Notes: generated by a model from the sequence alone, not told the origin. A DNA stretch of 64,000 bases from Polyangiaceae bacterium (GCA_016712345.1 JADJRH010000011.1:2480001-2544000); one strand, 5' to 3'. Numbered from the stretch's first letter, positions 17,099 to 25,697 are shown. Translations and numbers: made by a program.

Positions 17099-18018
17099 GA
17101 GTTCTCATCCCCGGCATTTCAGGGGTTTTGGGGCACATGGTTGCCCATCGCCTCCTCGCCGAAGGTCACGAAGTCATCGGTATTGATAAACGCCCCTGGC
17201 CCGATGCTCCGCCGGGGGTAGAAATGCACCACGTAGACATTCGAAAACGCCCCGCCGAAGAGGTGTTTCGAAAGCGGCGCCCCCATGCCGTCATTCACAT
17301 GGCAACCGTCACTCACCTGGTGGCGCGCACCGAAGAGCGTTACCGCATCAACCTCGGCGGCACGCGCGCCGTATTTGAACACGCGGTCCAATACGGAGTG
17401 GAACACGCTATTTTTGTAGGCCGCCACACCTACTACGGGGCCGGTCCCGATTCGCCCCTTTACCACCACGAGGATGATCCTCCCATGGCGGTCACAACCT
17501 TCCCAGAGCTGTCAGATCTTGTCGCAGCCGACTTGTACGCGTGCACCTCGCTCTGGCGATTTCCCAACCTCGCAACGTCGGTGTTGCGCTTTTGTTATAC
17601 TCTCGGCCCCACCGGCCACGGCACCCTCGCCACGTTTTTGAGAGGCCGCCGCGTGCCCACAATTCTCGGGTTTGATCCCCTCTATCAATTCATGCACGAG
17701 CGCGATGTTGCAAACGCGATCGTGCTCGCGCTCACGTCTAGGATACGAGGAGTGTACAACGTGGCCGGTCCCCAACCGGTGCCGCTGAGCCTGCTCATTC
17801 GCGATACCGGGCGCGTTCAAATCCCGCTGCCGGAAGTGGTTTTTGCCAACCTTCTCGGTCGATTTGGGTTGCCGCGCCTCCCCAAAGGCGCGCTCGCTCA
17901 TATCAAATACCCCGTTGTGATCGATGCCGAACCGTTCCGCAAAGCCACCGGCTTTCAGCACGAAATCAGCGAAATCCAAGCCATTCAAGAATATCGAAGC
18001 GCCTTCCCCGTTCGGTAG
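17095..18018 (+). CDS. NAD-dependent epimerase/dehydratase-like protein, active-site motif missing
   Basis: An extended-SDR Rossmann protein of 307 residues: cofactor motif PGISGVLG (GxxGxxG, residues 6-13), acid at the end of strand two (IDKR), and a later MHERDVANAIVLAL segment, all as in UDP-sugar epimerases. The catalytic Y-x3-K expected near residue 145 is not seen; the place reads FPELSDLVAADLYACT. It may therefore have lost catalysis or use another mechanism. Translationally coupled to the acyltransferase at 16289 (ATGA), suggesting lipid- or envelope-related work, as in several myxobacterial pairs (context inferred). Confidence 0.75.
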   Translation: MRVLIPGISGVLGHMVAHRLLAEGHEVIGIDKRPWPDAPPGVEMHHVDIRKRPAEEVFRKRRPHAVIHMATVTHLVARTEERYRINLGGTRAVFEHAVQYGVEHAIFVGRHTYYGAGPDSPLYHHEDDPPMAVTTFPELSDLVAADLYACTSLWRFPNLATSVLRFCYTLGPTGHGTLATFLRGRRVPTILGFDPLYQFMHERDVANAIVLALTSRIRGVYNVAGPQPVPLSLLIRDTGRVQIPLPEVVFANLLGRFGLPRLPKGALAHIKYPVVIDAEPFRKATGFQHEISEIQAIQEYRSAFPVR

Positions 18019-18146
18019 AGTCCTGGCGCACCGATCGGTTTGATTCTGTAATCAAATGGATCATTTGCGTATGTACACAAACAGGCAAAAGCAAGGTAAG
18101 AACGTTAGGCCCGAAGCTGCCACCACGCGACAGACGTCCGGTTCGG

Positions 18147-18492
18147 AACGCGGAGTGAGGGGCCCCGCAGCGTTTGCTCCTGATCTGTGCACGTCTCGCG
18201 GGTTCGGTTTCTCCCAAGCGCCCGCGGACGGGGCCCCTTCCCCGCCGCAGTGGCGCGTGGGGCCCAAACCGTACCCGCTCGTTCGCGCACAGATCACTCG
18301 CTCTCTTCACCCCAAAGGGGGATTGGGGAGTGAGTGACCATTGCGTGATCGAGTGTTGCGGCGAGGGCCCCATTGCGCCCTGCGGCAGGGTAGGGCCCCG
18401 GCCGCGGCGCATTGGGTGGGAAGCCGCAACACGAGACATGCAATGGTCACGAGCGACCCGTGCGGGGAGCGAGGGCGCGAGCCCTCGCTCCC
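18147..18492. repeat. Chain of large inverted repeats in a 568-base gene-free stretch
   Basis: Between 18019 and 18586 there is no gene. Five hairpins follow one another. H1 18147-18174 (small). H2 ~18181-18296: TGATCTGTGCACG pairs with the reverse of CGCGCACAGATCA, and GCGGGTTCGGTTT with AAACCGTACCCGC, with a GGGGCCCC core. H3 ~18295-18336: CACTC / GAGTG ends, CCCC/GGGG core. H4 ~18334-18450: GTGACCATTGC pairs with GCAATGGTCAC and GTGTTGCGGC with GCCGCAACAC. H5 18465-18492: perfect 12-bp stem (GGGAGCGAGGGC, loop GCGA). H5 could be a terminator for the rightward gene; the others look like a BIME-type palindrome cluster or a structured RNA. Confidence 0.65.
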
Positions 18493-18586
18493 TGGGGAAA
18501 AAAGCTAGAGCACCCTACGATCTTCGAGGATTTGCGGACATTGATAAACTACCGACTTTACTGGCAATTGAAACCGATTGGTTGCT

Positions 18587-19945
18587 CTAGCGAATGCCGT
18601 ACTTTTTCAACTTTTCATAGAGTGTACGCAGGCCAATCCCCAATTGTTCGGCCGCTTTCTTGCGATTCCCACCCGCATTTTCAAGCGCTTTTTTAATTGC
18701 CGCCTGTTCCAACTCATCCATTGTTCCGAGCGGTAAAACGTCCGACGAGGCATCTGGGTTGGATGGGTAGGTGGCCACTCCGGCGCTCTCTGCCAATTCT
18801 AAATCGGCCCGCGTGATCACCCCACTTTCCGAGAGAATGGCCACCCGCGAAAGCAGATTGGAAAGGTCGCGCACGTTTCCCAAAAAAGGCTGCATACCAA
18901 GCCATGCGCGCGCCCCATCATCAAGGGTAAGGTGCGGTTTACCCATTTCACAACCTACCCGGTCAAGCAGAAGCGCCGCGAGTGGAGCGATGTCTTCGCG
19001 GCGATTTCGAAGCGGAGGCAACACGAGTGGAAACACCGCCAGCCGATGGTAGAGATCTTCCCTGAACCTTCCATTTCGAACTTCGGCGGCGAGAGGCCTG
19101 TTCGTTGCCGAGATCCATCGAACGTCGGCCGCAATAGGCGCTGTTCCACCCACGCGTTCAAAACACCGCTCCTGGAGCACGCGCAGAAGCTTGGTTTGCA
19201 GTTCAGGTCGCAGCTCTCCCACTTCATCCAAAAAAAACGTGCCACCGGCCGCCGCTTCAATCTTACCCAGCTTGCGCGCAATTGCGCCGGTAAATGCCCC
19301 TTTTTCGTGTCCAAAAAGGTCACTCTCCAAAAGCGTTTCAGAAAGCGCCGCGCAGTTGACCGCCACAAATGGACCCGTTCGGCGCGCGCTGTGCGCGTGA
19401 ATCCACCGTGCCGCCACCTCTTTTCCAGATCCGCTTTCACCCAATAACAAAACGCTCGCTTGGGTAGGTGCAACCCGCTTCAACAGGCTTTCTACCTGCA
19501 CCATGGCCGGTGCGCCCCACGTGAGAGTTACCGTTTCACCCGCCGGGGCCGAAGCGGCTTTTTTCACAGGGGAAGATCCCGACTGCAATGCCAACGCTCG
19601 GGCGACCAAATCACGCAATACGGCGGGGCTTTCGATCGGTTTTTCAAGATAGTCAAATGCGCCGAGTTTGACAGACAAGACCGCACCTCTGATGGTTCCA
19701 TGCGCTGTCAGAACAATCACCGTCAGATGGGGATGGGATGTTCGCACGCGCTGGAGAAGATCCATTCCACCCAAACGGGGCATGTGGAGATCGGTGATCA
19801 AAACGTCAAACGGCGCTTTTTCTACCTGTTGAAGGGCATCGGCTCCGTCGAGCGCGGTGGAGACATCGTGTCCAACCGCCGCAAGCGCATCGGCCACGAA
19901 CTCGCGAACTCCACTTTCGTCGTCGGCCACCAGAATGCGCGCCAT
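18587..19945 (-). CDS. NtrC-family sigma-54-dependent response regulator
   Basis: A 452-residue protein with three domains: receiver (residues 1-120; phospho-acceptor Asp in DVLITDLHMP), AAA+ ATPase (~140-380; Walker A GESGSGKE, sigma-54 contact loop GAFTGA, Walker B FFLDEVGEL), and Fis-type HTH (~410-452; NRKKAAEQLGIGLRTLYEKLKKYG). Phosphorylation should drive open-complex formation by sigma-54 polymerase. The histidine kinase gene 22174-23535, transcribed in the same direction, is the natural partner, although FIST genes lie between. It starts ~160 bases from the divergent FIST gene, where two TTGCATGC sites may be its binding sites. Length and motifs are complete. Confidence 0.9.
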   Translation of the reverse strand: MARILVADDESGVREFVADALAAVGHDVSTALDGADALQQVEKAPFDVLITDLHMPRLGGMDLLQRVRTSHPHLTVIVLTAHGTIRGAVLSVKLGAFDYLEKPIESPAVLRDLVARALALQSGSSPVKKAASAPAGETVTLTWGAPAMVQVESLLKRVAPTQASVLLLGESGSGKEVAARWIHAHSARRTGPFVAVNCAALSETLLESDLFGHEKGAFTGAIARKLGKIEAAAGGTFFLDEVGELRPELQTKLLRVLQERCFERVGGTAPIAADVRWISATNRPLAAEVRNGRFREDLYHRLAVFPLVLPPLRNRREDIAPLAALLLDRVGCEMGKPHLTLDDGARAWLGMQPFLGNVRDLSNLLSRVAILSESGVITRADLELAESAGVATYPSNPDASSDVLPLGTMDELEQAAIKKALENAGGNRKKAAEQLGIGLRTLYEKLKKYGIR

Positions 19946-20056
19946 AGATCCTTCTCTACCGATATCACCTTCCTGCCCGTGGAGGGGAAACGCGGATCAC
20001 CCTTCGCAAACCGGCATGGGAGAAGCCCGTACTGTATCGGCTCTAAGCCTACACAT

Positions 20057-20088
20057 TTGCATGCATTCCTGAAAAATGAGTTGCATGC
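20057..20088. promoter_or_regulatory. Pair of TTGCATGC sites between NtrC regulator and FIST genes
   Basis: TTGCATGC occurs at 20057-20064 and again at 20081-20088, spaced 24 bases start to start (just over two helical turns), in the divergent intergenic region of the response regulator (start 19945) and the FIST gene (start 20158). The core GCATGC is palindromic, as expected for a dimeric activator. Whether they are enhancer sites for the neighbouring NtrC protein is inference; no clear -24/-12 promoter was identified by eye. Confidence 0.4.
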
Positions 20089-20157
20089 GGCCCCACGACT
20101 GACGCTATGACTATGCTCGGCGCTTCCTGTTTAGCGCCAAGAAAGGAAAGGCGCATC

Positions 20158-21339
20158 GTGCCTACCCGTGTTGCCACTGCCGCGGCCAACGGATCGACTT
20201 CCAACGCAGCTCACGCCGTTGTATCAAGTCTGCGGGAGGGTCTCGCGGGTGAAGCACCTTCACTCGTCACCGTCTTTGCCTCCACAAAACAACCCCTGTC
20301 AGAATTGATGCCCCTCATGGCAGCCGCATTTCCGGGTGCCGTGATTTTGGGATCATCCACCGCGGGCGAGTTCACTGAAAAGGGAGACACCAAAGACGGG
20401 GTCAGTGTTGCCGCCGTTTCCGGTCAGTTCCGTGTGTTCGCAGGCATGGGCACAGGGCTCAAAGAAGCGCCTGAAAAAGCGGTGGAACAAGCGCTCGACG
20501 GCATTCCACAAAAAGTGTTTGGTTACCCATACCGCACCGCCATTCTCCTGCTCGATCCGTTGGCGGGCAACGGTGAAGAAACCACCCTGCTTGCCGCTGC
20601 CATGCTCGAAGAAGACGTGTGTCTTGCCGGCGGCGCGGCGGGCGACGATCTGAAAATGTTACAGACATGGGTAGGTTTGGGAGATCGAGCGGAGTCCAAC
20701 GCCGTTGTGATCGCCCTTGTTTTTTCAAAATCACCTCTCGGCGTAGGCGTTTGCCATGGTCATACCCCCATGTCACAACCGCTGCGCGTTACAAAGGCCG
20801 ACGGATCGCTCGTTCAAGAAATTGATGGAAAACCCGCATGGGATGTATGGCGCGACGTTGCTCGCGAAAGTGCGCGCGCCCGCGGGATGGATGTGGACGC
20901 ACTCGGCCCCAACGATGCGGGAGGCTTTCTCCTTCTGTACGAAGCGGGCCTTGCCGCGGGCAGTGAGCACAAAATTCGAGCACCGCTCGCACCCACCGCA
21001 GAGGGAGCCATTCAGTTTGCGTGTGCGATCCCCGAAGGAACTGTCTTTCGAATGACCGAGAGCAGCCCCAAAGAACAAATTAACAGTGCGCGCGAAGCGG
21101 CAAAAAGAGCGCATCAACGTTTGGGCGCCAAGGCCGCCGGTGCGATCGTATTCGATTGCATTTGTCGTAACTTGATTCTCTCGCACGAGTTTGATAGTGC
21201 GGTCAAAGCTATGAGTGACGAGTTGGGCGGGGTACCTCTTTCGGGATTTGAAACCTACGGTGAGATCGCTCTCGACGTGGGCGATCTCAGCGGTTTCCAC
21301 AACACCACAACGGTTGTGCTGGCGTTCCCGGAGAGCTGA
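20158..21339 (+). CDS. FIST domain signal-sensing protein
   Basis: About 393 residues from GTG 20158, which follows an AAGGAAAGG ribosome site at seven-base spacing; an ATG at 20107 would add 17 residues that include a hairpin, so it is less likely. The pattern FASTKQPLSELMPLMAAAFPG, ILGSSTAGEFTE, and AVVSGQFRVFAGMGTGL (residues ~50-120) followed by a second half with LILSHEFDSAV, LGGVPLSGFETYGEI (~360-380) fits FIST_N and FIST_C. The family is thought to bind small ligands such as amino acids and to work with kinases or chemoreceptors (established for the family in general). Divergent from the regulator gene, followed by gene 21345 after five bases. Confidence 0.8.
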   Translation: MPTRVATAAANGSTSNAAHAVVSSLREGLAGEAPSLVTVFASTKQPLSELMPLMAAAFPGAVILGSSTAGEFTEKGDTKDGVSVAAVSGQFRVFAGMGTGLKEAPEKAVEQALDGIPQKVFGYPYRTAILLLDPLAGNGEETTLLAAAMLEEDVCLAGGAAGDDLKMLQTWVGLGDRAESNAVVIALVFSKSPLGVGVCHGHTPMSQPLRVTKADGSLVQEIDGKPAWDVWRDVARESARARGMDVDALGPNDAGGFLLLYEAGLAAGSEHKIRAPLAPTAEGAIQFACAIPEGTVFRMTESSPKEQINSAREAAKRAHQRLGAKAAGAIVFDCICRNLILSHEFDSAVKAMSDELGGVPLSGFETYGEIALDVGDLSGFHNTTTVVLAFPES

Positions 21340-21344
21340 CTCAA

Positions 21345-21869
21345 ATGGCTGTGGACAAGCCCATACCCAGAGCTAGAAAGGTTCCACTTTCGGAGCTTGT
21401 CAGTCTGCTTGCGCCCACGCTCGGTCAAGAAAAGGCCGCTGAAGTGGTGGAGCGTGCCACCGAAGAGCTGGCGGTTGGGTCGGGCCCGTTTGATCGGCGA
21501 GAGGCCGACATGATTGTCGACAAGCTTGCCGGGGCCCCGTCCATCGTGGGTATTGCCGCCCGCATTGTTCGAAAGCGAGCATCGTTTACAGATGAACCCG
21601 CGCCTCAAAGTCCTGTTCCTCCCTCGGCGGCATCGGGTCCACCCTCCAATTCGCCCGACAAAAGGGCCGATATCGTAAACCTCCTTGCCAACGGTATTGG
21701 TAAAGAAAAAAGTCGTGAAGTGGTTGAAGCCGCGTGTAAAAAACTGGGAGTTACCAGTTTGGGTGATGCGCGCACCGTCAACCGAGTGCTTGAAGAGTTG
21801 GCCACCATGCCAGGTCAAGTCGGCGTCACGGCCAGGTTTGCTAAGGCGCGTTTCGCCCTCCGAAAATAG
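21345..21869 (+). CDS. Uncharacterised protein with two copies of a ~60-aa helical repeat
   Basis: A 174-residue soluble protein with no signal peptide. Two segments are clearly related: residues ~12-75 (LVSLLAPTLGQEKAAEVVERATEELAV...) and ~107-170 (IVNLLANGIGKEKSREVVEAACKKLGV...), each with G-x-E-K followed by EVVE, and each ending at an I/V-x-x-R-F/I segment. A Pro/Ser-rich linker joins them. I do not recognise the family. It follows the FIST gene by five bases, so it is probably co-translated and may be its partner or adaptor. The stop codon abuts the first unit of the 128-bp repeat. Confidence 0.6.
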   Translation: MAVDKPIPRARKVPLSELVSLLAPTLGQEKAAEVVERATEELAVGSGPFDRREADMIVDKLAGAPSIVGIAARIVRKRASFTDEPAPQSPVPPSAASGPPSNSPDKRADIVNLLANGIGKEKSREVVEAACKKLGVTSLGDARTVNRVLEELATMPGQVGVTARFAKARFALRK

Positions 21870-21870
21870 G

Positions 21871-22176
21871 GAATGGTCAACGTGCTGTTGCGCACCCCAA
21901 ATCGTCGGTTGTCGTCCTCAAAATAGCCATTGTATTCCTGCGTCCTCCTCCCTAGCTTTGGGGCGCTCACAACGCACGTTGACCATTCCCGCAATACAGA
22001 ATGGTCAACGTGCTGTTGCGCACCCCAAATCGTCGGTTGTCGTCCTCAAAATAGCCATTGTATTCCTGCGTCCTCCTCCCTAGCTTTGGGGCGCTCACAA
22101 CGCACGTTGACCATTCCCGCAATACAGAATGGTCAACGTGCTGTTGCGCACCCCAAATCGTCGGTTGTCGTCCTCA
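21871..22176. repeat. 128-bp tandem repeat, 2.4 units, each a long hairpin
   Basis: Units begin at 21871, 21999 and 22127, period exactly 128 and nearly identical; the third stops at about 22176, where the histidine-kinase 3' end begins. Within a unit, GAATGGTCAACGTGC and the following TGTTGCGCACCCCA pair with the end of the unit (TGGGGCGCTCACAAC, GCACGTTGACCATTC), an imperfect stem of about 30 pairs around a ~45-base loop, followed by a 12-base spacer. The kinase stop codon lies inside the partial unit. It lies between two convergent genes, where a hairpin array could end transcription in both directions. Not a CRISPR: units are direct, contiguous and unvaried. Confidence 0.85.
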
Positions 22177-23535
22177 AAGTGCTGTTGCGGGAATGGTGAC
22201 TGTCAACTCGGCGCCGCCGTTGGGTAGATTGCGCGCCCGCACCGTTCCACCGTGAAGCTCCACAATCCGGCGGGCAACCGCCAAACCAAGCCCCGTTCCG
22301 CGCGACTTCGTGGTTGTATAAAGTTCAAAAAAAGCTTCTGGATCGCCTAAAAATCCAGGCCCCTTGTCCCGAATCTGAATGACCAGGTCATCTCGCGCTG
22401 CGCTCATTTCAGCCGACACCTTACCGGGGGATGCCTGCTCTGCGTTTCGAAGCAGGTTTTCAAACACCTGACCCATGCGCGCCGCATCGAGCGACCACTT
22501 GGCAGGAGCGCGATCCAAATTCAGATCGGCTTGCGGAGCGGCTTCACACGCCGCCAAAAAGAGCACCTCGCCGGGGTCGACCTGCGTTCGATTCACTTCA
22601 CCTGTGCGGGCAAAATCGAGCAGATTGGTCACCAACGTTTGCAGTCGAACAGCGGCGTCCACAACTCTGTCCGCCTGCGTTCTCTGAAGCGTTCCGTCGG
22701 CGTGAGACTCGGCGAGCAGTTGAGCGTTTCCTTTGAGCGAAGACAGCGGATTTTTAATTTCATGCGCGATGACCGCCGACATGGTTCCAATTGAAGCGAG
22801 CCTTTCATTCTGTGAAAGCTGAGCCGCAAGCGCGGCTTCTCTACCCGCCCGCCTCCAAAGGAGTGTTGCGGCACCCACCAAAACAAGCGCCGCGAGCGAT
22901 GACAGCCATACCGTTTGTCGGGCGCCGGTAAGCAACGTCCGCATAGGCATCGGCTCCATTTCAATCACCACACGGGCACCCGGATCCCCATGAAAAATAG
23001 GTGATTCTGCGCCACTCTTATGGGGAGGTTGCCGAGGCCCACCGTGGGGAGGTTCACCCGGCGGCGGGAAAGGTTCACCATGGGGAGGTTCACCCGGCGG
23101 CGGGAAAGGTTCACCATTGGGAGGAACATCTCCACGTTCAGGTTTGGCAGGAAAAGGCCGTCCACCGCGTGTGTGTTCGAGTTCACGCGGACCGGGCGCG
23201 TAGAGTCGAAGGATGTCGCCGATGCGCCGAACATGAGGCCCCGGTTCAAAATCCGAGGGTAGGGAAGGGGCGTCACTCAACTTCCCGGCGCACGTTTCAA
23301 CCTTCCCATTGGGGGACATGACACCGACACCCAACACCCCCTCGTGTTCTTCGGCCTCAAAAAGAGCCACCAACTGCTCTTTCGATACAGGCCCGCCGCG
23401 CGAAAGGGTATGTTGCCGAAGCGCCCGCATCATTCGCTCGCCTTGACCATCGTTCACAGTGTCAAGGAGAGAAACGGCCGACCTGTACGACTGCCAAGCC
23501 GTGATCAGCAGGCCCAAGGCACTCACAATTGCCAC
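22174..23535 (-). CDS. Membrane-bound sensor histidine kinase
   Basis: A 453-residue protein starting at GTG 23535 (an in-frame stop lies 15 codons upstream). N-terminal membrane helix (residues 1-12), extracytoplasmic domain to ~205 with a Pro/Gly-rich repeat (FPPPGEPPHG twice, residues ~150-175), then a second helix (~208-225), H-box AVIAHEIKNPLSSLKG with the phospho-acceptor His, and a HATPase domain with N-box NLLRNAEQAS, G1 DKGPGFLG and G2 TKSRGTGLGLAVARRI. No HAMP domain is evident. The nearby NtrC-type regulator (18587-19945) is the likely partner. The two membrane helices are direct evidence of a sensor for an outside signal, unknown. Confidence 0.85.
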   Translation of the reverse strand: MAIVSALGLLITAWQSYRSAVSLLDTVNDGQGERMMRALRQHTLSRGGPVSKEQLVALFEAEEHEGVLGVGVMSPNGKVETCAGKLSDAPSLPSDFEPGPHVRRIGDILRLYAPGPRELEHTRGGRPFPAKPERGDVPPNGEPFPPPGEPPHGEPFPPPGEPPHGGPRQPPHKSGAESPIFHGDPGARVVIEMEPMPMRTLLTGARQTVWLSSLAALVLVGAATLLWRRAGREAALAAQLSQNERLASIGTMSAVIAHEIKNPLSSLKGNAQLLAESHADGTLQRTQADRVVDAAVRLQTLVTNLLDFARTGEVNRTQVDPGEVLFLAACEAAPQADLNLDRAPAKWSLDAARMGQVFENLLRNAEQASPGKVSAEMSAARDDLVIQIRDKGPGFLGDPEAFFELYTTTKSRGTGLGLAVARRIVELHGGTVRARNLPNGGAELTVTIPATAL

Positions 23536-23634
23536 GATCAGCAGACCGTGGCGAGCGAGTTGTCGGCCTGTGAAATAAGCTCATGGAGGTTGCCGGGTGA
23601 GACTATCAGAAAAATGCCGCCATGGGTTGGACCT

Positions 23635-24489
23635 TTACGGATTCCACAGCGTGACATCCACCATGGTATGGTCCACCAAGTTGTTGAGGGTTAACCCAGT
23701 CAACTCGTCGTTGGTGGCTGTTTCAAAGTCAATCCCGTTAAACAAGGTGGCGGCCGAACGCGTGACGGTCACAAAGGCATGCCGCGGTTCGCCGTCGCGC
23801 CGCGCGTTTTCATACTCCGTCGATTGTGTCAGATCGCTCAGGTCGACCAGCAGCCCGTGGGGCCACCACGTGTCGATCAAAAACGAAGAACGCTTTCCTT
23901 CTTTTTCATAAAACCCCTTAATATAAAGGCTCCGCTGAGCCATATCGGGCCCAATAGCACCTTGGGTAGGGTTGGTTGCGCGTGCCAAAAGCCAGTGCGC
24001 TCGACAATACCTCGCCGGTGTAAACGCGGTAGAAAACTCCAAGTTGGAGGGCTTTGTCAGATCTTCCACATAAGACGTTTCCAATGTGGAAGGGTCGGTG
24101 TCTTCGGTATGAGCCCACGCCGTATGGATGGGTAGAAAATCATACCATGGGTGTTTCTCCGGTGGCTTATTTCCAGCAAATTGGCTGAGGGTGTCGCAGC
24201 TCCCAAAGCTCACGCTGTGGCTTAAAAGCCAGGCTTCTTCAACCGAAACGCGGTAACCTAGATCGGTTGTAACCTCAAAACCACCCCCTCCGAGCGGTGT
24301 GACAGAATGGGTATCCCATTCAAGAGTCCACACCGCTGCGGATATTTGAATGCCACGCGTTTCATCGAGCGCACCTGAAACAATGACATCGGGGTCATCT
24401 ACCCATTTTTCCGGGGCGCAGTTGGTTGCGACAACCACACAGGCGGCCGACACCACGAAACGCAGACTCCTGTGGAGCGGGTGTTTCAT
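23635..24489 (-). CDS. Uncharacterised lipoprotein, 284 aa
   Basis: Start chosen at 24489 (MKHPLHRSLRFVVSAACVVV), because this gives a signal peptide with lipobox VATNC (Cys about residue 24); the open frame reaches back to 24585. The mature part is beta-like, with Cys/Trp-containing segments and the pattern SVSFGSC and WLLARATNPTQG. I do not recognise the family. It follows the YHYH lipoprotein gene by five bases, so they likely form a two-gene operon whose products both sit at the envelope. Confidence 0.6.
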   Translation of the reverse strand: MKHPLHRSLRFVVSAACVVVATNCAPEKWVDDPDVIVSGALDETRGIQISAAVWTLEWDTHSVTPLGGGGFEVTTDLGYRVSVEEAWLLSHSVSFGSCDTLSQFAGNKPPEKHPWYDFLPIHTAWAHTEDTDPSTLETSYVEDLTKPSNLEFSTAFTPARYCRAHWLLARATNPTQGAIGPDMAQRSLYIKGFYEKEGKRSSFLIDTWWPHGLLVDLSDLTQSTEYENARRDGEPRHAFVTVTRSAATLFNGIDFETATNDELTGLTLNNLVDHTMVDVTLWNP

Positions 24490-24494
24490 CGCTC

Positions 24495-25697
24495 TTATCC
24501 AGGAACGCAGATTCCGTTCATACATTGGAGCGTCATCCCCCCGCCGGACGGGCAATCGGCCGACGTAGTGCACGTTGGAACGCAAATCTTACCCATGGGT
24601 GAATCGTTGCACGTGCAGCCGAGTGAACCGGGCGGGCACGCGCCTTGACAGTCCGATTCTGTAACGCACGACTGTGGGCCCATGTTTCCGCCCTGACCCA
24701 TACCACCCTGACCCGCGCCGCCCTGACCTGTTCCATCCATTCCGGCACCGTTGGGTGTACCTTTGTAACAGCCCAAAATGTAGGGGAAGCCGGCGGTCAC
24801 ATGGTAGTGGTAGTCCCCGTCGGGGCCCACGTGTCCGTTGCACTCGTCGAGATAGGTAGAATCGGTTTGAGCCTGGTATTCATAGGCATCCCACACATGC
24901 GAATGGGGATCTCCCACTTTTACATAACTGCTTTTCATCTCCACAACGGTGGAGCATGAACTGTCGGTGCACTCCAGCGAGCCATACACAGGAAATCCGT
25001 CCAGCGCCCATCCAATCACCGGGGAACGTTCATCAGCGGGCGGGTCGGCGTTCATCCACGGTTCGGCCACCAAACTCGCTTCGTTCAGGCATTTTACGTC
25101 CATGGAGTGGTAGTGGTAGGCAAACGCTGTGTGGCCCAAACAAGGGTCCATCAACCCGTTGTAAATCGGGTCACCGTAGGCTTCATCGGCCGGGACGGCG
25201 CCCTCGTTGGGGCCGAAAAACGGTTGACCGTTCACGGCAAATCCCACCGTGCCGAGCAGCGGTATTTCGGTTGTTTGGGCCGCGATCTGAGGGGTCAGCG
25301 TGATTTCATAATGTTCGGTGTTGGTCACCAGAGCGTTGGGAGTGGTTTGTACAAATGTGTAATGGGGAATGCCGTTTCCATCCACAATCAACTTGCCACC
25401 CTGACAAGCGGCCGTGAGTTCAGGTTTTGGGTAACTTGCTCCCGCTCCTTTGGCATTTGTCAGGTCCAACATGGTTTTCGCTTGCCAACAGTCCGACGTG
25501 CCTCCCATGCCTCCGCCGGCTCCCCCGCCGCCGCTCGATACGGTGGACGCTCCCGAGCCTCCAGAACCGCCGCCTCCCGGTCCCGACCCACCTGTTTGGG
25601 TCGTTTCGGCTCCACCCGAGCAGGCCGCCGTGAGAGCGGTCATCCAGAGAGCTGCAAGATGGGTAGAAACGAGAGTGCTGCGGCTGCTTTTCCACAT
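24495..25697 (-). CDS. YHYH domain lipoprotein
   Basis: A 400-residue protein with a lipoprotein signal (lipobox LTAACSGG, Cys about residue 26), a Gly/Ser/Thr-rich linker (residues ~30-65), and a YHYH domain: VIGWALDGFPVYGSL, FAYHYHS, and DYHYHVTAGFPYILGC (residues ~200-310), the repeated Y-H-Y-H that names the family. The C-terminal 90 residues carry a GMGQGG repeat and eight or so Cys in C-x(n)-C spacing, resembling the Cys-rich tails of neighbouring lipoproteins. Function of YHYH proteins is not established. First gene of an operon with gene 23635-24489. Confidence 0.8.
   Translation of the reverse strand: MWKSSRSTLVSTHLAALWMTALTAACSGGAETTQTGGSGPGGGGSGGSGASTVSSGGGGAGGGMGGTSDCWQAKTMLDLTNAKGAGASYPKPELTAACQGGKLIVDGNGIPHYTFVQTTPNALVTNTEHYEITLTPQIAAQTTEIPLLGTVGFAVNGQPFFGPNEGAVPADEAYGDPIYNGLMDPCLGHTAFAYHYHSMDVKCLNEASLVAEPWMNADPPADERSPVIGWALDGFPVYGSLECTDSSCSTVVEMKSSYVKVGDPHSHVWDAYEYQAQTDSTYLDECNGHVGPDGDYHYHVTAGFPYILGCYKGTPNGAGMDGTGQGGAGQGGMGQGGNMGPQSCVTESDCQGACPPGSLGCTCNDSPMGKICVPTCTTSADCPSGGGMTLQCMNGICVPG

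Noticed and set aside
21871..22176. CRISPR array
   Set aside because: 128-bp units are contiguous and nearly identical with no variable spacers.
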